Of a DNA stretch of 18,393 nucleotides, positions 1 through 6,579 are shown one piece after another. The notes beneath the pieces were generated by a model, which did not search any database, was not told the origin of the DNA, and worked only from the letters and a program-made list of their open reading frames with translations. The translations under genes and the position numbers were made by a program. The stretch is from an uncultured Bacteroidaceae bacterium (GTDB taxonomy: Bacteria; Bacteroidota; Bacteroidia; Bacteroidales; Bacteroidaceae). The DNA is taken from contig CAJGDX010000039.1 in NCBI GenBank assembly GCA_904502185.1, forward strand, positions 1 to 18,393, written 5' to 3'. The number at the start of each line of letters is the position of its first letter. Within the stretch, counting starts at the first letter, position 1.

Positions 1-5
1 CCTAG

Positions 6-38
6 GCAATAAAAAAAAGCAAGCTTTTTTTGTATTGC
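6..38. repeat. Inverted repeat overlapping the promoter -33 box
   Basis: Positions 6-20 (GCAATA, seven A, GC) can pair with 23-38 (GC, seven T, a bulged G, TATTGC). This gives about 15 base pairs, one bulge at 32 and a two-base centre. It may be what remains of a bidirectional terminator of an upstream gene outside the window, or a regulator binding site. No U-run follows the structure on the plus strand, so a simple terminator reading in that direction is not convincing. Confidence 0.45.
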
Positions 39-59
39 TCTCGGCTTGCACTATCTTTG
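29..59 (+). promoter_or_regulatory. Bacteroidota-type promoter of the S41 peptidase gene
   Basis: A TTTG (29-32) is followed after exactly 19 nt by TATCTTTG (52-59). This fits the Bacteroides primary sigma factor pattern of TTTG at -33 and TAnnTTTG at -7. Transcription would begin near position 66 and leave a leader of about 50 nt before the ATG at 116. The ATG at 35 falls inside the promoter, which argues that the gene starts at 116. The -33 box sits inside the right arm of a long inverted repeat (6-38). Confidence 0.72.
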
Positions 60-115
60 AAAGGAGAGAACAGCGAGAAAAGAAGAAACGTTATATAAAA
101 GAAATTACATTATAT

Positions 116-1777
116 ATGAAAAAAAGCAGAATAGCACTAATAGTTCCACTCTTCATAATAACAGCACTCTGTTTCAGCGCCTTCAAAGGAGATAATCACA
201 ACTTCCAATTGTCGAAACAGCTGAATATCTTCAATACACTGATAAAGGAGCTTGACCTGTACTATGTCGACACCATAATGCCTGAAAAGACTATAAAAAC
301 AGGTATCGACGCCATGCTGACCAAACTCGACCCCTACACAACATATTACACCGAGGAGGGCAGTCAGGAACTGAAGATGATGATTACCGGCAAGTACGCC
401 GGCATCGGTTCGCTCATACGTTTCCACGAAAAGAAGAACACCACTGCCATTGCCGAGCCGTACGACAACATGCCGGCGGCAAAGGCAGGATTGCAGATTG
501 GCGACCTCATTCAATCAATCAACGGCGTCAGCGTGATAGGAATGAGTTCGGACAGCGTAAGCAATATGCTGCGTGGCGAAGCCGGCACAAAACTGACCAT
601 TGTAGTGGAGCGTCCCGGCAAAAAGGAGCATATTACAATAAAGCTCGAACGCGAGAGTATAGCACTACCCTCAATACCCTATTACGGCATGATGCGCGAC
701 AGTATAGCCTATCTGCAACTGGAGAGCTTCACCGAAGGCTGCTCAAAAGAGATGCGCCGCGCACTCATTGAGATGAAGAACAAGGGGGCGCATGCCTACA
801 TCATCGACCTGCGCAGCAACGGCGGGGGTTCGCTGCAAGAGGCTATAGAGATTGTCAACCTCTTTGTTCCACGCGGACTGAACATTGTAGAAACAAAAGG
901 AAAGACCAAGCGCTCGAACCAGATATACAAGACCACAAGAGAGCCGATAGACACCGTATCGCCCCTGATTGTACTTGTCGACGGACACACTGCCTCGGCT
1001 GCAGAAATTGTTTCAGGTTCGCTGCAGGACCTTGACCGTGCAGTCATTATCGGTTCGCGCACATACGGCAAAGGCCTCGTACAGGTAACACGTGAGCTTC
1101 CCTACAACAGCTATCTGAAGGTTACAACATCGAAATACTACATTCCCAGCGGACGCTGTATTCAGGCCATAGACTACAGCCACCGCAACGAGGATGGCAG
1201 TGCTACACGCATCCCCGACAGCCTGACAAATGTATTCCACACAGCAGCCGGCCGCGAAGTACGCGACGGAGGAGGTATTTCTCCGGACATAGAGCCGAAG
1301 GAAGAAAAACTGACAACACTGCTCTTCAACCTTATACAGGATATGGCAATCTTCGACTTTGCCACCGACTACAAGTTGAGCCACGCCACAATAGCACCTG
1401 CCGAAACCTTTGAGCTGAGCGACGAGGAGTACAACAAGTTCAAGGAGTATCTGAAGGCAACAGGATTCAGCTACGACAAAGAGAGCTACAAAGTGCTGAA
1501 AAAGCTGAAAAAGACACTGGAAATGGAGGGTTATGCCGAGGCTACAAAGGCTGAGGTCGAAAAGATGGAACAGACATTGCAGCACAACCTCGACCACGAC
1601 CTGAACTACTTTGCCAAAGATGTAAAGCGCCTAATTTCGGACGAAATAATCAAACGTTACTATAGCCAGAAGGGCGGTATTATATTCTCGCTACGCGACG
1701 ACACTGACATTGCCGAGAGCTTCAAACTGCTTGATGACATTGCAAGATACCGCAACATACTTAGCGCAAAGAAATGA
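116..1777 (+). CDS. S41 family C-terminal processing peptidase (CtpA/Prc-like)
   Basis: A 553-residue serine protease that cleaves proteins near their C-terminus in the cell envelope. From the ATG at 116 the protein begins with a lysine-containing n-region and a hydrophobic stretch (about residues 6-22), an uncleaved or cleaved signal sequence. A PDZ domain lies at about residues 88-176. The S41 catalytic core follows, with the Ser in GHTASAAEIVSG (about residue 294) and the Lys in GSRTYGKGLVQ (about residue 319), the Ser-Lys dyad of the family. A charged, mainly helical extension of about 130 residues ends the protein, as in many Bacteroidota members. An upstream in-frame ATG at 35 would add 27 unlikely residues (ERREQREKKK) before the signal sequence and lies within the promoter, so 116 is preferred. 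The gene stands alone on the plus strand. Substrates are unknown; family membership is certain. Confidence 0.95.
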   Translation: MKKSRIALIVPLFIITALCFSAFKGDNHNFQLSKQLNIFNTLIKELDLYYVDTIMPEKTIKTGIDAMLTKLDPYTTYYTEEGSQELKMMITGKYAGIGSLIRFHEKKNTTAIAEPYDNMPAAKAGLQIGDLIQSINGVSVIGMSSDSVSNMLRGEAGTKLTIVVERPGKKEHITIKLERESIALPSIPYYGMMRDSIAYLQLESFTEGCSKEMRRALIEMKNKGAHAYIIDLRSNGGGSLQEAIEIVNLFVPRGLNIVETKGKTKRSNQIYKTTREPIDTVSPLIVLVDGHTASAAEIVSGSLQDLDRAVIIGSRTYGKGLVQVTRELPYNSYLKVTTSKYYIPSGRCIQAIDYSHRNEDGSATRIPDSLTNVFHTAAGREVRDGGGISPDIEPKEEKLTTLLFNLIQDMAIFDFATDYKLSHATIAPAETFELSDEEYNKFKEYLKATGFSYDKESYKVLKKLKKTLEMEGYAEATKAEVEKMEQTLQHNLDHDLNYFAKDVKRLISDEIIKRYYSQKGGIIFSLRDDTDIAESFKLLDDIARYRNILSAKK

Positions 1778-1807
1778 TTGCTTCAAACAGTCAAGCACTT
1801 ATATACG

Positions 1808-1845
1808 AATCTCCCACATAGTCTTAACTTACTATGTGGGAGATT
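1808..1845 (+). terminator. Perfect 15-bp hairpin after the S41 peptidase gene
   Basis: AATCTCCCACATAGT (1808-1822) and ACTATGTGGGAGATT (1831-1845) are exact reverse complements around an 8-nt loop, 30 nt past the stop codon. Its position suggests a terminator or 3' stabilising hairpin for the peptidase mRNA. The following bases (TTCATATAG) are not a good U-tract, so intrinsic termination is probable but not certain. Confidence 0.6.
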
Positions 1846-2083
1846 TCATATAGTACTATTGGCAAATAGGCTTCATAAGGAATGTGGATGCCTGAATATA
1901 TTCAACCGCATAGAATCGCACCCATCGTCAGACAATCCACATCCCTAGAAAAACAGTTTACTCTAACCACTGCCGCTTCGCACGAATAGAGCTACACATA
2001 TATAACAGCGGCGGTTACTATACCTATAAACAATTGAAACTGCATTTTGTTCGCAGAAAGAATCACTTTTTTTTGAAAAAGGC
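1846..2083. other. Gene-free stretch with one imperfect hairpin
   Basis: This stretch lies between the 3' ends of two convergent transcripts and holds no convincing coding frame. The only structure seen is an imperfect hairpin. TAACC (1964-1968) plus GCCGCT (1972-1977) pairs with AGCGGC (2007-2012) plus GGTTA (2013-2017), with a 3-nt bulge and a 29-nt loop. No TAnnTTTG promoter was found on either strand. It could be spacer, a decayed gene or an unrecognised small RNA; nothing seen decides between these. Confidence 0.3.
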
Positions 2084-2118
2084 AAAAAAAATCCTTGTCC
2101 GACAAAAACAGACAAGGA
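2084..2118 (-). terminator. Intrinsic terminator of the polysaccharide/rhamnose operon
   Basis: Read on the minus strand, TCCTTGTC and GACAAGGA form an 8-bp stem (2111-2118 with 2092-2099) around an 11-nt loop. Eight T residues follow directly (complement of 2084-2091). This is a textbook rho-independent terminator 22 nt past the rfbD stop codon, and it marks the end of the minus-strand cluster. Confidence 0.85.
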
Positions 2119-2139
2119 GTATAATTGAGAAAAGAGCTT

Positions 2140-3015
2140 TTACCTGGAAGCCTGGTCGTTGATATTAGCCAGACACCCCTTTAAGGATTCTGTCCAATAG
2201 GGTATTTTCAGCGAGAAGGTATTTTTAATCTTTGTCTTGTCGAGTACGGAATAGGAGGGACGCACCACCTTGCTGGGAAATTCACTGCTGTGGCAGGGCT
2301 GTATGTCGCACTCAGTGTTACCGGCATACTCTGCTATCATTTTTGTAAAATCGTACCAGCTGCACACGCCTTCATTGGAATAGTGATACACGCCATCGTT
2401 GCCATGGTATTTGCGATTCTCGACAATATCAAAAATAGCTGCAGCAAGGTCGAGAGCATATGTGGGAGTACCAGTCTGGTCAAACACTACGTTCAGACGG
2501 GGTTTTGTGGCAGTGAGCGCGAGCATGGTCTTTACAAAGTTCTTGCCATATTCGCTGTAGAGCCACGATGTGCGGATAATAATATGGTGGCATCCTACCT
2601 TCTGAATATTCTGCTCGCCACGCAGTTTGCTTGCGCCATAGACTCCTGTCGGTGTTCCCTTTTTATCCTCGGTGCAGGGGGTATTGTAAGGGTCGCCACC
2701 AAAAACATAGTCGGTGGAAACGTGAACTAGCAACCCGTCGACCTCTTTCATGGCAATGGCAAGATTCTCGACAGCTGTTGCATTCAGCAAATAGCACATT
2801 TCAGAATCATCCTCTGCACCATCGACATTGGTGTAGGCTGCGCAGTTTATTATCGCCTTAACACTATTCTCGGCTACCATTGTGCGAACTGCCGCAAGAT
2901 TAGTAATATCGAGTTCGGCAACATCTGTAAAGATGTAGCTATCCTTGCTATGCTTGGCAACTATTCGCATTTCGCTGCCTAGCTGTCCGTTTGCACCTGT
3001 AACGAGAATATTCAT
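2140..3015 (-). CDS. rfbD: dTDP-4-dehydrorhamnose reductase (RfbD/RmlD)
   Basis: A 291-residue cytoplasmic enzyme for the last step of dTDP-L-rhamnose synthesis: NAD(P)H-dependent reduction of dTDP-4-dehydro-6-deoxy-L-mannose. The N-terminal nucleotide-binding motif GANGQLG is at residues 7-13. STDYVF (100-105) and Y126-x3-K130 in YGASK supply the catalytic residues of the short-chain/extended SDR family. WLYSEYGKNF and RPSYSVLDK are typical RmlD motifs. Length is normal for the family. It is the last gene of the rfbA-rfbC-rfbD group, starting 4 nt after rfbC, and is followed by a strong terminator. rfbB (the 4,6-dehydratase) is not in the window. Confidence 0.95.
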   Translation of the reverse strand: MNILVTGANGQLGSEMRIVAKHSKDSYIFTDVAELDITNLAAVRTMVAENSVKAIINCAAYTNVDGAEDDSEMCYLLNATAVENLAIAMKEVDGLLVHVSTDYVFGGDPYNTPCTEDKKGTPTGVYGASKLRGEQNIQKVGCHHIIIRTSWLYSEYGKNFVKTMLALTATKPRLNVVFDQTGTPTYALDLAAAIFDIVENRKYHGNDGVYHYSNEGVCSWYDFTKMIAEYAGNTECDIQPCHSSEFPSKVVRPSYSVLDKTKIKNTFSLKIPYWTESLKGCLANINDQASR

Positions 3016-3019
3016 ACGA

Positions 3020-3589
3020 TTAATACAATTTATCGTTTATATCAAAGTCGAAAGCCTTTTCGCAAAGCAGAGGCTGCTTAAGGTCTTTTTCACTGAGGAT
3101 TGCCTTTTCGACGGGAATACGCCAGTCGATGCCAAGAGCTTCGTCGAACAGCTGAATACCTGTATCGGCCTGCGGAGCATAGAAATTGTCACACTTATAC
3201 TGAAATACAGCCTCGTCGCTGAGTACAGCAAAGCCATGGGCAAAGCCACGGGGAATGAACAGCTGACGATGGTTCTCGGCTGTAAGCTCCACTGCCACAT
3301 GTTTACCGAACGTGGGAGAGCCTTTGCGAATATCCACAGCAACATCTAGCACAGCGCCCTTGACACATCTGACAAGCTTGCTCTGTGTGTAGGGCATACG
3401 CTGATAGTGCAGTCCACGTACAACACCATAGACCGACATACTCTCATTGTCTTGTACAAAATTTATGGGGGCTACCTTTTCATTGAATTCTCGTTGAGAA
3501 AACGATTCAAAGAAATATCCTCTTGCATCCTTGAACACTCTCGGTTCTATTATCACAACACCCTCTAATTCTGTCTTTATTATCTCCAT
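3020..3589 (-). CDS. rfbC: dTDP-4-dehydrorhamnose 3,5-epimerase (RfbC/RmlC)
   Basis: A 189-residue cupin-fold enzyme that epimerises C3 and C5 of dTDP-4-dehydro-6-deoxy-D-glucose, the third step of dTDP-L-rhamnose synthesis. Visible family residues are RGLHYQ with the catalytic His61, Lys71 in the substrate pocket, FIPRGFAHGF (112-121), and Tyr131 in FQYKCDNFY, the proposed general acid. N-terminal PRVFKDARGYFFESF is also characteristic. Length is standard. It lies 2 nt behind rfbA and 4 nt before rfbD, so the three are almost certainly co-transcribed and probably translationally coupled. Confidence 0.95.
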   Translation of the reverse strand: MEIIKTELEGVVIIEPRVFKDARGYFFESFSQREFNEKVAPINFVQDNESMSVYGVVRGLHYQRMPYTQSKLVRCVKGAVLDVAVDIRKGSPTFGKHVAVELTAENHRQLFIPRGFAHGFAVLSDEAVFQYKCDNFYAPQADTGIQLFDEALGIDWRIPVEKAILSEKDLKQPLLCEKAFDFDINDKLY

Positions 3590-3591
3590 TT

Positions 3592-4500
3592 CTACAATTC
3601 AAGGTTTGCTTTTCCTGTACGTTCAATCTCGTCGATTACATGAAGCAGGTATTTTCCATACTGATTTTTTGCCATAGGCTGCGCAAGCTCGCGCAATTTA
3701 TCTGCTGTAATCCAACCTTTGCGAAAGGCGATGGCTTCGAGGCAGGCAATCTTCAGCCCCTGACGTTTTTCGATAACCTCGACAAAAGTAGAGGCCTCGC
3801 TGAGCGACTCGTGCGTACCTGTATCCAGCCAAGCAAAGCCACGACCGAGAGTCTGCACCTTTAGCTCCTTATCTTCGAGAAAACGCTGGTTGACTGTTGT
3901 AATTTCAAGTTCGCCACGTGCCGAGGGTTTTATATTTTTTGCTATATCCACCACCTTGTTGGGATAAAAATAGAGTCCCACAACTGCATAATTGGATTTT
4001 GGAACAACCGGTTTTTCCTCTATCGAAAGGCAATTGCCACTGTTGTCGAATTCGGCAACGCCGTAACGTTCGGGGTCGTGTACCCAATAGCCGAAAATAG
4101 TAGCTTTTGACTCCTGTTCGGCAGCACGTACAGCCTCGCGCAGCATTGCACTGAAACCGGCGCCATAGAAAATATTGTCGCCAAGAACCAGACATGCAGC
4201 GTCATCGCCAATAAACTCCTCGCCAATGATAAATGCCTGCGCAAGACCATCGGGAGAGGGCTGTTCGGCATATTCGAAATGCACTCCATAGTCGCTTCCA
4301 TCACCGAGCAGACGCTTGAAGCCTGGCAAATCCTGAGGTGTGGATATTATGAGGATATCGCGGATGCCGGCTAGCATCAGCACCGAGATAGGATAATAGA
4401 CCATAGGCTTGTCGAAGATGGGTATCAACTGTTTGCTGACGCCTTTTGTTATGGGATAAAGACGTGTGCCGCTTCCTCCGGCAAGGACAATACCTTTCAT
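3592..4500 (-). CDS. rfbA: Glucose-1-phosphate thymidylyltransferase (RfbA/RmlA)
   Basis: A 302-residue nucleotidyltransferase that makes dTDP-glucose from dTTP and glucose 1-phosphate, the first and feedback-regulated step toward dTDP-rhamnose. The signature GGSGTRLYPIT begins at residue 8 and is followed by SKQLIPIFDKPMVYYP. LVLGDNIFYG carries the metal-binding Asp. WLDTGTHESLSEAS, and a C-terminal region matching the RmlA long form, complete it. The start ATG at 4500 gives the canonical MKGIVLAGG N-terminus. It sits 25 nt downstream of ugd on the same strand, linking UDP-glucuronate and dTDP-rhamnose supply in one cluster. Confidence 0.96.
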   Translation of the reverse strand: MKGIVLAGGSGTRLYPITKGVSKQLIPIFDKPMVYYPISVLMLAGIRDILIISTPQDLPGFKRLLGDGSDYGVHFEYAEQPSPDGLAQAFIIGEEFIGDDAACLVLGDNIFYGAGFSAMLREAVRAAEQESKATIFGYWVHDPERYGVAEFDNSGNCLSIEEKPVVPKSNYAVVGLYFYPNKVVDIAKNIKPSARGELEITTVNQRFLEDKELKVQTLGRGFAWLDTGTHESLSEASTFVEVIEKRQGLKIACLEAIAFRKGWITADKLRELAQPMAKNQYGKYLLHVIDEIERTGKANLEL

Positions 4501-4525
4501 GGCAATATTATAATGTTATTGTTAA

Positions 4526-5764
4526 TCAATCTCTTTTAAATATATCACGTGTATACACACGCTCTTTGACGTCATCCAACGAAGCATCGTAGCGATTGGC
4601 TATGATTGCCTGAGAAAGTTTCTTAAACTCACCAAGATTGTTCACCACTCTGCTACCAAAGAATGTTGAACCGTCGGGAAGCGTAGGCTCGTAAATGATA
4701 ACCTCGGCACCTTTTGCCTTTATACGTTTCATCACTCCCTGGATGGATGACTGACGGAAATTATCGGAATTTGTTTTCATTGTCAGGCGATAAACACCAA
4801 TTACACAATGTTTTTCATTGGATGCTTTGAAATCGCCACGGTTGTAATAGTCGTAGTAACCTGCCATATTCAACACGCGGTCGGCAATGAAGTCCTTACG
4901 GGTGCGGTTGCTCTCAACAATGGCACTCATCATGTTCTGAGGCACATCCTGATAGTTGGCAAGCAACTGCTTGGTATCTTTAGGAAGACAATAGCCTCCA
5001 TAGCCAAACGAGGGATTATTGTAGTGCGCACCGATACGAGGGTCGAGTCCTACGCCTTCGATGATGCTGCGTGTGTCAAGACCCTTTATTTCAGCGTACG
5101 TATCGAGCTCGTTAAAGAAGCTTACACGCAGTGCCAGATAGGTGTTTGCAAAAAGCTTTACAGCCTCAGCCTCGGTAAGTCCCATATAGAGAATATCAAT
5201 ATCCTTCTTCTCTGCACCTGCCTGCAACAATTCAGCAAATGTATGGGCTGCGCGGTCGAGTCGTTCATCATTTTCGGGACGCCCCACAATGATGCGACTG
5301 GGATAAAGGTTGTCATACAAGGCTTTGCTCTCGCGCAAGAATTCAGGCGAAAAGAGTATATTGTTGCTTCCGGTCTTTGAACGTACATATTCTGTATACC
5401 CTACAGGTATGGTACTTTTGATAACCATTATTGCATTGGGGTTATACTGCATGACAAGTTTTATCACATTCTCGACAGCCGAAGTATCAAAAAAGTTCTT
5501 TATGCTGTCGTAGTTTGTAGGAGCTGCAATTACGACAAAGTCTGCATCACTATATGCGCTTTCCGCATCGAGTGTCGCAGTCAGGTTCAACTCCTTTTCT
5601 GCAAAGAATTTCTCTATATATTCATCCTGAATTGGAGATACGCGTTTGTTTATCATATCCACCTTTTCAGGAATTATATCTACTGCCACCACCTGATTGG
5701 TCTGTGCCAAAAGCGTTGCGACGCTCAATCCCACATATCCTGTACCGGCTACTGCTATTTTCAT
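4526..5764 (-). CDS. ugd: UDP-glucose 6-dehydrogenase (Ugd)
   Basis: A 412-residue NAD-dependent enzyme that oxidises UDP-glucose to UDP-glucuronate for surface polysaccharide. The Rossmann motif GTGYVG is at residues 7-12. VIKSTIPVG and SPEFLRE are substrate-domain motifs. The catalytic Cys259 sits in GYGGYCLPKDTKQL. The sequence recalls the short E. coli Ugd (388 residues) almost collinearly, except for about 17-20 extra residues around 300-319 (AGYYDYYNRGD, tyrosine-rich). Tyr71 in SAYSDADF falls at the same residue number and in the same motif as E. coli Ugd Tyr71, the site phosphorylated by Wzc and Etk. The gene follows the tyrosine phosphatase and kinase genes, suggesting control of activity by tyrosine phosphorylation. 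That control is inferred, not shown. Confidence 0.96.
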   Translation of the reverse strand: MKIAVAGTGYVGLSVATLLAQTNQVVAVDIIPEKVDMINKRVSPIQDEYIEKFFAEKELNLTATLDAESAYSDADFVVIAAPTNYDSIKNFFDTSAVENVIKLVMQYNPNAIMVIKSTIPVGYTEYVRSKTGSNNILFSPEFLRESKALYDNLYPSRIIVGRPENDERLDRAAHTFAELLQAGAEKKDIDILYMGLTEAEAVKLFANTYLALRVSFFNELDTYAEIKGLDTRSIIEGVGLDPRIGAHYNNPSFGYGGYCLPKDTKQLLANYQDVPQNMMSAIVESNRTRKDFIADRVLNMAGYYDYYNRGDFKASNEKHCVIGVYRLTMKTNSDNFRQSSIQGVMKRIKAKGAEVIIYEPTLPDGSTFFGSRVVNNLGEFKKLSQAIIANRYDASLDDVKERVYTRDIFKRD

Positions 5765-5823
5765 AAAACCTAATAATTAATTTATAACTTTTCATAGTCC
5801 CCCAAAGGCTTACACCATTCAGA

Positions 5824-6552
5824 CTATAAATTCCATTCGCCACTCTCAATGCAGATAGAGGCTGACTTCAACTTTTTCAACACCGAAGTGTCAACCTTCA
5901 TTTCCCAGTGACGCATTGACAGACGATGCGTGTCGCTGCCTACAACTGAATACATATCCTTTTTTATGAGCCATTCTGCCTTTTTCTGCTCGGGCTTGCC
6001 GTATCTGCCCGCCAGCGAAGCCCAATTGAGTTGCAATTTCACATCCATAGCCCGCAGTTTTTTATAATCCTTCTCGTCCATATACTGATAACGTTCGGGA
6101 TGTGCCAAAACAGGGTAAAAGCCTTTGGACTTAATACGAGAGAGGGTTTCGTACAGATGCATTGGAGAGGTAAAATAAGAGGTCTCCACCAGCAGGTGAT
6201 TACCGACCTCGCCAATTGGCAAGAGGTCGCCCTCCTTCAAACGTTCATCGAACAATGTATCAAGCATATACTCCGCAGCAAGATGAAGTTCTATTCCTCC
6301 CTTATAAGCTGCCTGAAGTTCACTGAAACGTGCTTTCAGACGTTCTGTCGTGTTTGGTATATCCTCCATGATATGTGGAGTTAGCCACAACTGAGCAACA
6401 CCCTGCTTCTCGAAATTTTCAAGAATTTCGAGTGTTTCCTCCATGGACTGCACTCCATCGTCCACTCCAGGAAGAAGATGAGAATGATAATCAATGGAGT
6501 TTTTCAAAATACCACTTGCTGCTAATGTTTCAGAAGAACTGAACGGCCACAT
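5824..6552 (-). CDS. PHP-domain tyrosine-protein phosphatase (CpsB/YwqE family)
   Basis: A 242-residue metal-dependent protein-tyrosine phosphatase of the polymerase-and-histidinol-phosphatase (PHP) fold, the class that dephosphorylates capsule BY-kinases. Metal ligands are visible in order: H23 and H25 in DYHSHLLPGVDDG, H60 in LTPH, E94 in AAEYML, H151 in LAHPERY, and D207 and H209 in VGSDTHR. Length matches CpsB and YwqE (about 240-255). It lies 27 nt behind the tyrosine autokinase and 59 nt before ugd, so its likely substrates are the kinase tyrosine tail and possibly Ugd. No signal peptide is evident, so it should act in the cytoplasm. Confidence 0.92.
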   Translation of the reverse strand: MWPFSSSETLAASGILKNSIDYHSHLLPGVDDGVQSMEETLEILENFEKQGVAQLWLTPHIMEDIPNTTERLKARFSELQAAYKGGIELHLAAEYMLDTLFDERLKEGDLLPIGEVGNHLLVETSYFTSPMHLYETLSRIKSKGFYPVLAHPERYQYMDEKDYKKLRAMDVKLQLNWASLAGRYGKPEQKKAEWLIKKDMYSVVGSDTHRLSMRHWEMKVDTSVLKKLKSASICIESGEWNL

Positions 6553-6579
6553 AAATCTCAGGTATTTTTAGATTAGAAA

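Noticed and set aside
35..115. In-frame N-terminal extension of the S41 peptidase from the ATG at 35
   Set aside because: It lies within the promoter and puts a highly charged stretch before an otherwise normal signal sequence; the ATG at 116 fits better.
1013..1597. 194-codon minus-strand frame opposite the S41 peptidase
   Set aside because: Antisense shadow over the catalytic domain and C-terminal extension; no family features.
4808..5380. 190-codon plus-strand frame opposite ugd
   Set aside because: Antisense shadow of a strongly conserved enzyme, without motifs or its own promoter.
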